Made by a program: the position numbers and the translations under genes
Notes under the pieces: model-generated
Seen by the model: the letters and a program-made list of their open reading frames with translations, nothing else
What the model was told of the DNA's origin: nothing
Database searches by the model: none
In this document: positions 11,426-24,110 of the stretch, one piece after another
Position numbering within the stretch: the stretch's first letter is position 1
Layout of the letters: each line of letters opens with the position of its first letter
Source: Owenia fusiformis
Lineage: Eukaryota; Annelida; Polychaeta; Sabellida; Oweniidae
Reading direction: 5' to 3'
NCBI GenBank assembly: GCA_903813345.2
Contig: CAIIXF020000008.1
Span: forward strand, 35,674,867 to 35,738,866
DNA: 64,000 nt

Positions 11426-12526
11426 AGGCATTTTCATTTTCATTTTGCAATTCTAATCATCTGATAAATGTGGGTGGATAAGGAATGATAACTGAACAAC
11501 AATTAATGGACATTGTTCAAGTGGTATTAGTACTTCAAAGTAACACTCATCATGAACTAAGCACATGTATAGTTACATATGTATCAGTGATCTCCCTAGC
11601 ATTTAAGCAAGTGGGCGCAGCACCCACCTGAGATTTTGAAAACAGGCTTGCACCCACCTGAAAATCCATTTGCACCCACTTGAGAAAAAATCCTGTGGAG
11701 AACACTGTGTATATTTGTAAACCCGAAAACCTCTCTGTTTAAAGCACAGCTACATATAAATACTAGAATTACTGAACCTGGGACAGCTCTTCATTTAAAG
11801 AACCTACAGTAGAACCAAGTGGAACACTCTAGAACCACAAAAAGTATTCCACTTGCATGGTGTTTCACTTAAAGAGATTCATTAACATTGAATTGAAGTT
11901 TTAAGACTACTATCAAGAAAATCTCTATACATTTGATAATTCCTATGTAGAATATGTTATGTTAATATGTTATCTAGAAAGGAGAAATAAATATCTATAT
12001 AAAAAAAAACAAAAAAAAACATGGAGTCAATTGGCCACATAACAGGAATTGAAACATTTTAAAATTTTTACAGAGGTGTACTTCCAATTAAGTCAAGAGA
12101 TCTGGAAAATAGCTTGCATGGCCAAATATGGCTCAGGCAGCAAAATTCGCTAATTTAAGTGCCATCTGATGGTTTAACCTACTATTTTATGACCAACTCA
12201 TTTACATATGAATAGAACAATGGCAGGAACCATGCAAATTTAAATGAGCTGACCATAAAATAGTAGGTTAAACCATCAACTGTCAGTTGAAATTACAAAT
12301 GCTACTTTGTAATCTTCATACACAAACTTACTAATCCAAACACTTTGGCCACCTCTATTAGCATTTAGATAAGACAGGTTTTACTGTATCATTATCATAA
12401 TGGGGAATTATTTCTATGTACAGATCCATGTTGACTCATTGACTATGAGACATCAGTGAAAGGATACACTAGGTATAACACAGCAATTTATAGAACAACG
12501 GACACATTAACAGAAACAACAAGAAA
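11426..12526. other. Intronic sequence with small repeats
   Basis: 11583-11715 is a copy of a dispersed element with cacccacctgaaaat and tgatctccctagcattt. 11805-11890 and 12340-12390 are relics of the family ending acaggttttactgta. 12152-12297 is a hairpin whose arms share tggtttaacctactatttta and its complement (about 50 bp each). No gene other than the fucosyltransferase A first exon just downstream. Confidence 0.6.
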
Positions 12527-12550
12527 ATGAACCAGATTTCTTATCAAAAG
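12527..12550 (+). CDS. Fucosyltransferase variant A, exon 1
   Basis: ATG opens a 24-nt exon, MNQISYQK, ending at a good donor (caaaag/gtaagc) in phase 0. Joined to the acceptor at 13390 it gives a short cytoplasmic tail before a membrane anchor, the expected type II topology of a Golgi fucosyltransferase. Support comes from the matching position, phase and lysine-rich ending of exons 1 of variants B and C (MKNMNN..FKK). Very short and without transcript evidence, hence moderate confidence. Confidence 0.65.
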
Positions 12551-13390
12551 GTAAGCAATAACAGTCATGTAATACATGTGTGGGTGGGGGGGGGGGCTGA
12601 AAATCAGGACAATGAATATATCACAGATCTCTTCATGATTTTTATTTCAACCGGGTATGAATGTCTTGGTTCGAAAAGGATCATGCACAGGGACGTAGTC
12701 TTGTTACAGCCATCTATGGTAAAGCTCTAATTATAAATTTTTTGATATTGGCTATTTTTTCTCCTTTTCATGTATTAAGCATTTTTACAAGTAACTATTT
12801 CACCAAAGTTAGTATTTACCAAAAATTCTTTTGAAATTGTGCAACTTTTCACCATTCTGACCAATTTTCAAGTGATTTTGGGCCAAAATCAAATATGAAC
12901 CCCCTAGAATTTCTTAAAACGTGAACCCCTTAGCAAAAGATGGCTATGGGCCTGGAGAACTACAAAGGAAGAAATAATATATTCAGAATGACTTTGTAGC
13001 ATTAACTTTAAACAGCTGAGTTGCACAAACTGTCTGGTTCTAATGAATTGAATTTAGAAAACAAGTTTTTCAAAAGTTGTAAAGAGGGCAGCACTATAGT
13101 CAGATAATATGCTGGCTAATTCTGTTTTCTCACATAAAATTTGAGATAATTTCTCAGTGTTTCTCAAATACTGATGATGAACTGTTTATTTCTCTTCAAA
13201 TTTTGTTCTCTAAGGTAGTTGACTTTTTTAATGAATAAATGTTATTTGAAATAACTTAAATACCAGTTAAAAGGATTAGGTGCAACTTTTATTAATATCA
13301 TATAACATCTAAAATGAGGAGGTATCTAATAAAATATGCAAACTGTATGTTGTACATGAGGGTCACCTTATTGATTTCAATATGTTCCAG

Positions 13391-14825
13391 AGGGTGCTGG
13401 TCTTCATCATGTGTGTAACATTCATAATGATGATAAGCTACACTACTTATCCAACAGATAAGCCTACAATTTCTTGGACAATAAAACCACAAGCACCACC
13501 ACTAAAAGCGACAAGTGTTCCAGTGAAAGCAGTAGAAGATCCAGAGAACAAATTATATAATGCTAACAATAATTTACAAAATAATGTCGTAGAAATTATT
13601 GCACAACATATTAAGGAAAAGATGAAGAACAAAGATAATATAATAAAAGCTACAACAATGAAAGCAGTAGAAGATCCAGAGAATAAATTATATGATGCTT
13701 CAAATAAACTACAAAATAATGTCATGGAAATAAGCACACCACCTTTAAAGATGCAGAACAAAGCTGATAAACTCAAAGCTAGAACAGTGAAGGCAGTAGA
13801 AGATCAAAAGAGTAAATTGTATAATGCTACAAATAAACTACAAAATAATGTCATGGAAATAAGCACACCACCTACAAAGATGAAGAACAAAGCTGATAAA
13901 CGCAAAGCTAAAATAGTGAAGGCAGTACAAGATCAAAAGAATAAATTATATGAAGCTTCAAATAAACTACAAAATAATGTCATGGAAATTAACGCACCAC
14001 ATATAAAGATAAAAATGAAGAACAGAAATGGAAATGATAAACTAAAAGTTACAACAGTAAAAGCAATGGAAGGACCAAAGAATGAAATATATAATGCTAC
14101 AAATAAACTACAAAAAATTGCCATGAAAATGAAGAAAAAAACAAATGGTAAAATAAAAAATAATTCTGCCCATAACATGACAGGAAGCCAGCTATTAAAT
14201 ATTACAAAGGAAGCAATCTCAGATCACAATCCAAATGAAACTGTTAATATTAAGAACAAAAATGAAGAAATCAAAATTCTCATATGGACTACATATTATT
14301 CAAAAATATTAGACTTTGGAGAAGACGCTTCCAATTGTTCAGTAAAGCTCTGTAGTTTCCACTATGATAAATCTAAAATAGGGATAGAATCAAGTGACGC
14401 AGTCTTATTTCATTTATGGGGCAGTGACTTAAGGACTGATGACACCATACCCCAGATTCGATTCTCATGGCAGAACTACATATTTTTCTCAATGGAAAAT
14501 CCAAAGAGGGATTACTTCACAAAAGAACTGAATTTGACCCAGTTAGACAGTTTCTTCAACCTCACTATAACATACAAAACAGACTCTGATGTACCTCTGT
14601 GGTATGGCAGATACATTCCAAGAAGCTCAAAACGAACCAGTATGAGGAATTACTATAAGGAGAATAGACTTAATGAAACAGATAATAAAGATGCAACAAT
14701 TCTATGGATTGCGAGTCATTGTAATACAGTGAATGATCGTTTGCGGTTTGTAAAGGAGTTACAGAAATATATAGCCATCGATATATTTGGAAAATGTGGA
14801 AAGCCTTGCAAACGTGGCACAAAAT
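13391..14825 (+). CDS. Alpha-1,3-fucosyltransferase variant A, exon 2 (anchor, stem, N-terminal GT10 domain)
   Basis: An open exon of 1435 nt from acceptor atgttccag to donor GTAAGT, ending in phase 1. In order: membrane anchor RVLVFIMCVTFIMMISY, a long stem with five repeats of 43-47 residues, then the GT10 N-terminal domain: EIKILIWTTYY, SSDAVLFHLWG, SWQNYIFFSMENP, LDSFFNLTITY, SDVPLWYGRY, ATILWIASHCNTVNDR, VKELQKYIAIDIFGKCGKPC. GT10 enzymes transfer fucose from GDP-fucose to GlcNAc on glycans in the Golgi; this half binds mainly the acceptor. No C-terminal exon lies nearby; splicing to 34814 (phase match, TGT split codon) would give about 630 residues. The ATG at 13382 lies before the AG and is probably intronic. 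Confidence 0.88.
13520..14146 (+). repeat. Five-unit coding repeat in the stem of variant A
   Basis: Units start near 13526, 13661, 13790, 13919 and 14060. Each carries KAVEDxxxKLYNA, NKLQNNVMEI and a basic linker such as KADKxKA. Variant C has one related unit (VYNATYELQRNLNGI) and variant B none, so stem length was set by in-frame tandem duplication. All five units remain open. Confidence 0.85.
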
Positions 14826-16652
14826 GTAAGTCATTTATACAAATTTTATTTACTATTACATGTAGTTGTAGAACATTGATATACAGGGTGTCCATAAAGT
14901 CTCTTTACAATTGCAATACAAAATCAGCATAAAGTGTAATGACTTAAGAGGGTGGTTTCCTAAAGCCGATGGACGAGTGCGCATCATTCTCGCGCATCTA
15001 ACTTTCGGTTTCGGTTTCGATGCCGTGATTTTGTTATTTTAATGTATATTACTCAAATAAATAAAACTTATGTTCAAAATGAATGAAAATGGCTTTATAA
15101 TATTTATTTGTGGTGAGAGAATTAGTTGCACGGGAAAATAAGACATTCTATTGTCGTAATTTTTGAACGTCTCTGAAACTCCTCACCAATTATCGCCCAC
15201 CTAGAAACAAGATGCTGCACTGATGACGGGACGATTTCAGTCTCAATCGGGCAAACAGTGGAGAATCGTAGCATTAAACATCATAACAACTGTTTATGAA
15301 GGTAAGAAGTATCGAATTCAATATCATTTTCCTTTTGTAATCGATCAAAATCACCATATTTAAAGGTAGAAATCGCTTCCTGGTTCTCGATCGGGAATTG
15401 TCATTTGCGTAATATTGATTTGAAAATTCTCACGAAATTTAGTATTTAATGTAATAATTTGGTATGTTAATAGTAGATGGTAGTGTTATATATAAATACA
15501 ATGGATTATTCTGTGATCGTATGCATATAATCACTGAAATTCTTCTAAAATTACATAAGAATTTATTTTGGGTGATCGATTCGTCATGACCTTGATTTTA
15601 CAAAGCAAACTCAACAGGTCCCAGAGACCTCCCATGCGGGCAGAGTCGGGACATCTTAAATGAAATGTTAACTATATTTGACTGCCTATCACAGTAAAAG
15701 TACATTTTGATGTGGGCAAAAAGATAATTTTGTAATGGAAAATTACATGTACATGTTTCGTGTACATGTATTAAAAGTGTCCTGTGCGGGAGTACATGGC
15801 AATCACATGCAGTTATCATAATCTGACAATAAATATTTGGGCACGGATAGTCCAACAACATTAGACCTAGCCTGGGGCCTGGTTTCTTATCTGACATGTC
15901 TTATGGCCCGGCGTTGAACTAGGGTACGGATAAACATGCTACACGTACTGTACATGTGCTGTACTGCAGTATAGTCAAAACTGTACATTATATGAATAAT
16001 GTTTACTGTATCGGTATTAGATATCATAGAACATCATATGACGTCTCAAGTTTCATTTTATTCTTGATATACTTTCAAACTTTTCCATGTATTTCAGATG
16101 ACAAGTTACCCAAAACAACAAACAACGGTTTTATGGACCACTAACAGTTGCGTCAAAATGATTGGGAGGTTGAGGAAGTTATTATGATTAATGATAAATG
16201 ATCATGCAATGCAGTTAGATCCTTTAGATGACTGTCACGTCATTGTCGACATAGGCCATACATACTTGTCCAGTCAAATGACTTGGAAGTTTTTGAGTAC
16301 AGGTAATTGTATAAATGACATGTAATATATTGTTCAAGTCATATAGATAGATGTTATATCACCTTTGCCTGTGTAGGCAATGACTTCAGAATACAATAAA
16401 TGAATAGACATTAAGGCAATCATTATATGATAATCATGACACTTTTTGACAGGTGTTACTCAATTCCCATCCGATTGAGCCCAGATCACAATATGCCTCA
16501 AAATATCATGTTTCTGGCTAAACAGAAAGATGCAATGAGTATCAAAATGGCATGGATACTTTGATGTATGGTATCAAGTGATCTTTCCAGCTGGTACTAA
16601 AATAACTTCAAGTCTAGTTGTTTTTGTAATAAATAGATTATATACAAGGTGG
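14826..16652. other. Intron after variant A exon 2
   Basis: Begins with the donor GTAAGTC. At 14882 a transposon end (tacagggtgtccataaag) is followed at 14941 by ttaagagggtggtttcc, which resembles the inverted end at 19945-19977. No second fucosyltransferase C-terminal exon was found on either strand. The minus-strand open frame near 15.6-15.9 kb has no recognisable protein. Confidence 0.5.
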
Positions 16653-17205
16653 GCCAAAAAATCCATTGTAACTTTTAGTCATGTATTATCTTCAATACTT
16701 TAGGAAATTGAAAAAATAATTCATTGTCAATATTGTGTAAATAAAATTATTGAATATACAAGCTCAAGCTTTAATTACTCACTTCAAGGATTTCCTGAAC
16801 ACATCCTCTCTAACCACCTGAACAATCAGTCTGAGACATATTATGCCAGTTTTGAAAAAAAGCTGAGGTCAGTAAGCTATATTATCCAAGGGAGAGATGG
16901 TTAACTTCTAGAGATAACAACATATGTTTTAATTGATGAAAAGTGTGGTGAGACCATTTGGAGGGCACATATTGTATGTTAAAAAGATGATTTCATCAGT
17001 GATGGCTCAAGCTGAGAAAATTTGAAATTCGTCATGACACATGTCTGCATGTAGAATACAGATCATGATCAATTGACAAGCCAAAAATAAATACATACAC
17101 ATTTTTACAGTTTACAGTTATCTGAATTTTTGTTGATTGAGCTGCAATAATAAAGAAAATTGAAGAAATGGAAAAATTTTCTAATTGTTATTGGCCCACC
17201 CTGTA
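16653..17205. mobile_element. TA-flanked MITE, mariner-type ends
   Basis: The ends are tacaaggtgggccaaaaaat and attggcccaccctgta. The termini resemble those of the mariner-like element at 33468-34587. No transposase remains. Confidence 0.65.
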
Positions 17206-17381
17206 GATATGTAAATTTACAACATATTAATTTATGTTCTGCAGGCCTTGTCTCCAAAGATGTCTTGGGTGCCCAGAAAGTTGGCTTCAGTGGATGTACG
17301 TTACACCTGACTAACAGTCATTTGACATTATACAAAATTAGCTAGAGGTACAGAATGTAAGAGGTAAGAGAACAAGTAATA

Positions 17382-17821
17382 TACAGTAAAATCTGTCCAA
17401 TCTGAACATCATTGAGAATGGTCAGAAAGCATTCGGATGGGGAGAAGTATTGATTTCGGTTTCTCTATCCGCAAGATTGTGGATTTTAACGCATTCTCAA
17501 TGAATATTAATATTTCTATTGACCATTTGGCTTCATGGCATCCAAAATCTGAGGCCATTTCATATTTTTCAGAATTTCATATCAAATCAGTCTTAAATTT
17601 AAAATATTTGAACAGTTTTGTAAAAATTGTGGAAAGTGTTCAATTAACACATGTTAAATTTTCAAATATGAGTGTCCACTGTTCGAATTAGGATGTTGTC
17701 AGATTTCAAGGTTTTTAACATGGGAGTCAAGGCAATGGGAGGAAAAATGGAGCCAGAAATTGTGTTAGCATTTGAAGGTATTTGGATCAGCCAGGTGTTC
17801 AGATATACAGGTTTTGCTGTA
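17382..17821. mobile_element. Element with TACAGTAAAACCTG-type ends
   Basis: The left end reads tacagtaaaatctgtcc and the right end reads acaggttttgctgta. Other copies are at 40741, 59464 and 63482. About 440 bp, no convincing ORF. Confidence 0.6.
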
Positions 17822-18426
17822 TGGGATTAACTCATTATTTTTATTATCAAAATAAGATTATAAGTAAAAGTTTGCATCTAATTAAGTAATGATAACCTTC
17901 TTGCCTAATTCAAAAAGAAAACTACACATAGGCCTTCATAATTTGGTCCTGATTACAATTTTAACACCATGATTGGAATTCCAATACTATGTAACTATAA
18001 ATTTGGATAATGTTATGCTTGAATGAAGTAACTGCATTCATATTTCTTTTATATCATAGTGATACATGCAATTTGTTACTTTTGTGTGATATTCAATTTC
18101 AGGTATGATCCACATTATTGGTCTTGGGGTATTCTTGTATGACTCAGCCCTCTTAGAGTGTATGTAAGCACATGCTACAGAAGGATATGACCAGTGAGGC
18201 AATAATGAGTTTGACAAACGAGTCCATGGCAGAAGTGGAACTTACTGAGCACATTGACTTTATTTAATTTTCTCTGTCTATCTTTGGATTTATGGTATTT
18301 ATGGCATTCATAATATAGACAATGGACACAGAACAAAAAGAACAGCATCTGTTTTAATGACAATATCTCTCAACAGCTCAAGAGAATATGTTCCCTGTAA
18401 CACCATTCCTAAACACATGTAGCTAT

Positions 18427-19977
18427 GTACAGGGTATCCATAAATCCATATTTACAAATACTTAATTATGAACTACAGAACACTTTATTCTTTTTCGGGA
18501 TTTTAAAAAAGTGGTATGTAGTTATTCTGATAAAAATAAATCTATATTTTATGCATATTTTGTCATGTACATGATTTTATTATACATGTCATGCCTATAG
18601 CCTGCTTTTGCTAAAAAAATCAAAAAATTCCAGGGGGTTCACATTTGACCATTTTGGCCCAAAAATGACAAAAATCACTTGAAAAATGCTCAGAATGGTG
18701 AACATTTTTGGCCAGGGGATTCACTCAAACCCAACGAACCACTGGCTATGGGCCTGCATGTACACAATGTAAATAGACATAACTATTGGTTGTCATAGCA
18801 ACAGATTATTGGGACAATGCCTAAGCTCATCAATAACAATATTCATTTGTTTTTAATAATAGTATTACAATGATGAAACTTTCCAAAAGAATAATATTGA
18901 TACTAAATGATCATGGAACTATAGCCAATTCGGGCAATTTAGACAATAAGGGACTGGACGTATTGGTTGGAAAGGGTGTATTGACTATATGCATTAATTA
19001 TGCTGTATTTTTACTTCAAAATAAACTTTATATTTTTCGGTGTCATTTTTGAAGAAAACTTTAACATAATAAAGTATTAGTTGGAAAGAACTCTAAATTG
19101 CTGTTCAGTATGGTGATTTTCTCATTGAAATACAAAATATACTCGTCTATTTAAAAATACAAAATAATTCAGTTATGACGTCACAATCAATATGCAAATG
19201 AGCTAATTTGCATAAATGTAAGTTTGAAAAATTGAGCTCTATTTTATCTTTAATATGATATAAATTTTATCAAAATCGAAGAAATATTGGGGGAGTTATG
19301 TGTAAAAAACACTTTCTTGTCATTATTTTTCTGGTTACTATGGAAACGAGCATTTGGGCACTTAAGGTCCACATTTCATAATTTTTAACAAGTGAATCCC
19401 AGAGGTAGCACTATGAGCTTTCCAACGGTACCAAATTTATCCATAGCCCTATGTCATAAGTGTACATTTATAATTGCTTTCCTGGCACTTTTGGGCCATC
19501 ATTTAGACTACCTACAATAGAAAGGGCAATTAACGGACATGTTAAGAGTGATTTTAATGTTTTGGGGGTATGGTTTTGATTTGGCTGTAGAAAAAAAATT
19601 AGCTCGGTGACCCCATATTTTTTTCGGGTCATTATTTTAACAATTGAACGAAGTTTAAATTAATGAAATATAAAAAAAAGTTATTGTTGGGAAATTACTA
19701 TTATTTAATGTTATTATAGGGGAGAAAATACATTATTTTTCCCATTGAAATACAATGAAAAGGTCAATTTAGGGGATATCTAAGAGTGATTTTTAGTGTT
19801 TTGGGTATGATTTTGTTTTGGCTGTAAAAAAAATTCGAGCACGGTGACCCTAATTTTTTTTGGTCTCATTTTTCTCAGAATTGAACAAAGTTTCACATAT
19901 AAAAAAATGAAAAATTTTTATTGTTGGCATCATTTACGCAACCACCCTCTTAAAGGACACCCTGTATAACAGTCACA
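18427..19977. mobile_element. Possible TIR element or two nested ends
   Basis: Starts tacagggtatccataaa and ends ttaaaggacaccctgta. The interior is AT-rich, with an inner element at 18591-18764 and two similar blocks (near 19540-19640 and 19760-19870) sharing gagtgatttt, tgttttggg and ggtgaccc. The pairing of these two ends is my inference. Confidence 0.35.
18591..18764. mobile_element. MITE, cc(t/g)atagcc family, 4-bp duplication
   Basis: Ends cctatagcctgc and actggctatgggcctg, flanked on both sides by catg. It shares ccagggggttcacatttgac and ttttggcc with the insert at 44321-44532 and a partial copy near 12890-12957. Confidence 0.6.
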
Positions 19978-20282
19978 TAAACTTCAGATTGGTGAAACAT
20001 AATAGATCACTCAAAATCATTAATGAACTAATAATAAATTGTTGAAATATATGAACTTCCTCAAAATTGATAATCAATAGTAGCCTATACATGATTTACA
20101 ACTATTGATGTAATGTACCTTAGGCCTATGGGTAGCAATTAATAAGTTCACATAGTGTTTTCTTTAATGGTTCATACATCCTCCTGTGAGTATATTGATA
20201 TCAATATGCTCATCATGTTACAAAACACCTCTATGGTCTGAACACAGAACATTTTTTCAGGTACCATTTCTCTTCAACTGAC

Positions 20283-20350
20283 TCCCATTTGCATTTACTT
20301 TCAAGATAGAACTCAACCACATGTTTACCCTGGTCCTGTATATAACCGTT
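20283..20350 (+). repeat. Solitary diverged unit of the fucosyltransferase splice-acceptor repeat
   Basis: Reads tactttcaagatagaactc then catgtttaccctggtcctg, clearly one unit of the arrays at 23.3-24.1 and 31.8-34.8 kb. It lies downstream of variant A, so A may once have had its own array or 3' exon. Confidence 0.7.
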
Positions 20351-21455
20351 CAGGGGCGGATCCAGGATTTCAGGTTAGGGGGTGCGCCTTGATTATTGAA
20401 TTTTCGTGGCCGGTAGATGACGAAAGAGGTCGCAGAATGACTAATAGGGGGGGGGGGGGTCCCGGAAATTTCAAAAATTTGAATGCTTTTTGTTGCAATC
20501 TGGGCATTTTTGAAATTAGAAAATACATGTAGTATATTATATATATTTCTTAGACAAACGACAAACATATTGTTTTTTGGTAAAATTATTTTCATCAACC
20601 TTCGGTAAAATCTACCATTTCTTGATTAAACTGAACATCCCAAACACATATGATAACGTGTAATATACTTGTAATTGATATCTTTTTAAAATTTAAATCG
20701 ACTGACCATACGTTTATCTCCATCCTCATTTGTACGATGTGATGTTAGTAACACTAACAATACTTTTTGAATAACATGTTACTTTTGTCCCGCATTTTCA
20801 TGATTCAAAAAGTCTGTACAAAGTTTAATGATACCAATAATGACTAAAAGGCTAATATTGCATAGTTATCTATATATTTCATCAGGAAATGAGTGCAATG
20901 TCAAAGATCCCCAAAAGATCATCGTTTTCAAGCAGTGTGTTGATTTTTTTTATCAGAGGCTACATAATTTAAAATGTTAACAATGTTTTAACATTGAAGC
21001 ATGGGTACCATCTATCATAATAACTATCAAAACTGTCGTTTTGCAATTATAAAATTGGTAACATATTGATTTGCGTAGTTTTGAATTTACACCTGACCTT
21101 CGCCACTGTATAGTTTTCACGTTTTCGGTGTCATATACTTTTTCCAAATCTCCATTGGTATTATTCTCGTACTTGAATACATGCAAATTGATTGAGTCTC
21201 TAGCGGCTTCCAGGCATCAGCATTAAAATATACATGTATTTGTTTAATATTGAAGAACACGATCATCAAAGGTTACTAGTATTTAACATTCAATATATAT
21301 ACAATTCATACAATCTGAAAATAAAAAGAACGATAATCCCCACTATTAATACAATATGCAAGTGTTATTCAAATTACATTAGAACTAAATAATTGTCTAC
21401 GCCGGATTTTAGGGGGAGCGAGCGTCCCGCGCGCACCCCCCTGTATCCGCCACTG
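20351..21455. mobile_element. 1.1-kb element, caggggcggatcc family
   Basis: The left end caggggcggatccaggattt and right end ccccctgtatccgccactg form an imperfect TIR. The interior is non-coding, with a G-tract at 20446. It inserted immediately after the solitary array unit. Confidence 0.6.
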
Positions 21456-21599
21456 TATTAGAGAGAATGCAGTGTAAATAAAAACAATGCATATATCAAG
21501 AATAAAAATTTCGGGTTATTAAATATTTTATAAAAATTTATGGATTTACCCTCGCAACTTTTGTGGTATACCTGAACACTGACTGATGTATAAAAAAAT

Positions 21600-21695
21600 C
21601 AATTTATCCTCTCACTCGAGGAGGATACAAAACAGTGGAAGTTAGCATGAAAATATTTTACTAGTGATTAAGAGAAAGGAGTAAAGCTCCTAACT
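21600..21695 (+). promoter_or_regulatory. Upstream region of variant B shared with variant C
   Basis: The bases before the variant B ATG (acaaaacagtgg, ttactagt, tcctaact) recur before the variant C ATG at 24955-25048, in the same order and distance. This is either a duplicated promoter/5'UTR or leftover homology from the tandem duplication. No TATA box is obvious. Confidence 0.45.
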
Positions 21696-21728
21696 ATGAA
21701 GAATATGAACAACACCTCTTTCAAAAAG
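21696..21728 (+). CDS. Fucosyltransferase variant B, exon 1
   Basis: 33 nt reading MKNMNNTSFKK, ending at donor GTAAGA in phase 0. The same exon occurs before variant C with one residue changed (T to I). It supplies the start codon and cytoplasmic tail for the exon beginning at 22052, whose acceptor is ttatgttccag. Confidence 0.75.
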
Positions 21729-22051
21729 GTAAGAAAACATATTTACAAAGGAGATTTTATTTATGAATAATGAACTGAATGTGAGAGGCTCATTCAGGGT
21801 GTACTAATTTGATGACCATATATGGTATGGGAAGTGATTTAAGACATCTCTGGCTACAAGAATATTCAGACAATAAATAAAGCATAGTGCTTAATTTTTT
21901 CTCATTAAGAAAACATAGGGACTTGCATTTAAGGAAACATATTCATGGTAATCTTAATTTAGACTTTATTTGACCAGCTTTCCAATGGTGGGGAAATGGA
22001 CAAGCTTTTTTGCTGCCAGAGTAGGGAATATCTATTTTTCTTATGTTCCAG

Positions 22052-22844
22052 AGTCTGTTCCTAATCTTTGTCTCGTGTGTAACATTCACTGTGATAATTG
22101 CACTGCTTCTATTAGCCAACTCTGTGACTTTCTGGCCAGTAAAACCACTCCAAGCTCCACATATAAGGAAGAAGTATGACATGGACAAAACTCAAGCTCT
22201 TCAAGCACCACATGAAACTCAAGCACTGATGGAACTGGGAAATCAAGGTCAGTTTAACTCTGCAGCTAAGAAAGATAGAGAAATCAAAATTCTCATATGG
22301 ACTAATTTTTTCGGTATGAGATATTATATCGATGCAGAACCAGCACTGAATGCGTCCAATTGTTCTATAAAGCACTGTAGTTTCCACTATAATAAATCTA
22401 AAGCAGGGATAGCATCAAGTGACGCAGTCTTTTTTCATCTGTGGGGCGATGACTTTAGGATTGGTAGTCCCATACCTCAGATTCGTTTCTCTTGGCAGAA
22501 CTACATATTTTTCTCAATGGAAAATCCAACATGGTTTCACTTCACAACAAAAGTAAAATATTTGGATGGTTTCTTCAACTTAACAGCAACATACAAACAA
22601 AATTCAGATGTGCCTTTGTTATATGGCAAATACTTCCCACGAGATACGTCAAAACCAACCAATCTGAAGAATTATTACATGGAAAACAAACGCAATAGAA
22701 CAGATAAAGATGCCAGTGTTCTCTGGGTTGTAAGTAACTGTAAAACAGTTAATAACCGGATGCAGTTTGTAAAGAAGTTACAGAAATATATAGCCATTGA
22801 TGTATTTGGAAAATGTGGAAAACCTTGCAAACGTGGCACAAAAT
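22052..22844 (+). CDS. Alpha-1,3-fucosyltransferase variant B, exon 2
   Basis: 793 nt from acceptor to donor GTAAGT, phase 1 out. It starts with a strong anchor (SLFLIFVSCVTFTVII, ALLLLANSV), then a short stem (IRKKYDMDKTQ) and the GT10 N-terminal domain: EIKILIWTNFF, SSDAVFFHLWG, SWQNYIFFSMENPTW, LDGFFNLTATYKQNSD, SVLWVVSNCKTVNNR, LQKYIAIDVFGKCG. Intact, and much closer to C than to A. Spliced to 34814 it would give about 419 residues, normal for the family. An array of acceptor-like repeats lies about 500 bp downstream where its own last exon would be expected. Confidence 0.9.
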
Positions 22845-23339
22845 GTAAGTTAATACATGTATAAATATATAATACATATCTGAGTAATATTGGCAGAGTT
22901 CAGATTCATCTCAAAATATTTGAGTAGCACCTTTCCTCAAAATATTCCATTTTTCCAATGGAGGTGGCCCATTAATTACCAATACATGGCCTTGAATCAA
23001 ATGTCTTTTCCTCAAGTTATCTTTTATTTGGCATCAACTCTTACCTGGTCAGTTCGCATAGAACTAAAATACCCATCGCTGACAAGTGAAATCGGCTTAT
23101 GACAGTTTTCTTATTTTTTTTCATGTTTTAGCGAATGTAAACAAAGGCAGTTGGGTTGCTACAGCTTTTTAACTTTTTTTCCACAGATACATATTTGTTG
23201 TCTGTAAAAATACATTAATTTCCCAAGAGAATGAGCTATCCGAACTTGCTGTGAAACATAATCTCAATTTTCAATAAGTCACAAATTTTACTGAAAGATC
23301 AGTTATAATCAATGTAAGCACATTGAGCATTAAGGATCG
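22845..23339. other. Intron after variant B exon 2
   Basis: Closely similar to the sequence after variant C (31318-31816): both carry tctgagtaatattggcagag and acatttcat/acattaat blocks. This shows B and C arose by duplication including the intron. Confidence 0.7.
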
Positions 23340-24110
23340 ATCATACACACAGGGTGTTTATCCTGGTCCTGTACATAACTGTCTTATACTTTCAGGTAGA
23401 GCTCATCCATACATGTTTACCCTGGTCCTGTACACAACTGTCTTATACTTTCAGGTAGAGCTCATCCATACATGTTTACCCTGGTCCTGTACACAACTGT
23501 CTAATACTTCCAGGTAGAGCTCATCCATACATGTTTACCCTGGTCCTGTACACAACTGTCTATACTTCCAGGTAGAGCTCATCCATACATGTTTACCCTG
23601 GTCCTGTACACAACTGTCTATACTTCCAGGTAGAGCTCATCCATACATGTTTACCCTGGTCCTGTACACAACTGTCTATACTTCCACGTAGAGCTCATCC
23701 ATACATGTTTACCCTGGTCCTGTACATAACTGTCTTATACTTTCAGGTAGAGCTCATCCATACATGTTTACCCTGGTCCTGTACACAACTGTCTTATACT
23801 TCCAGGTAGAGCTCATCCATACATGTTTACCCTGGTCCTGTACACAACTGTCTTATACTTTCAGGTAGAGCTCATCCATACATGTTTACCCTGGTCCTGT
23901 ACACAACTGTCTTATACTTTCAGGTAGAGCTCATCCATACATGTTTACCCTGGTCCTGTACACAACTGTCTATACTTTCAGGTAGAGCTCATCCATATAT
24001 GTTTACCCTGGTCCTGTACATAACAGTCTATATTACAAGATAGAGCTCATCCAAATATTTCTACCAGTTCCTGTACATAACTGTTTATATTATAAGGCAG
24101 AGCTCATACA
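23340..24110 (+). repeat. Splice-acceptor minisatellite, array 1 (about 13 units)
   Basis: Units of about 57-61 bp, each with cctgtaca.aactgtctta, tactttcag, gtagagctcatcca and catgtttaccctgg. The unit matches the intron end and first ~40 bases of the constant fucosyltransferase exon at 34814, so each carries a potential branch region, pyrimidine stretch and AG. Confidence 0.9.
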
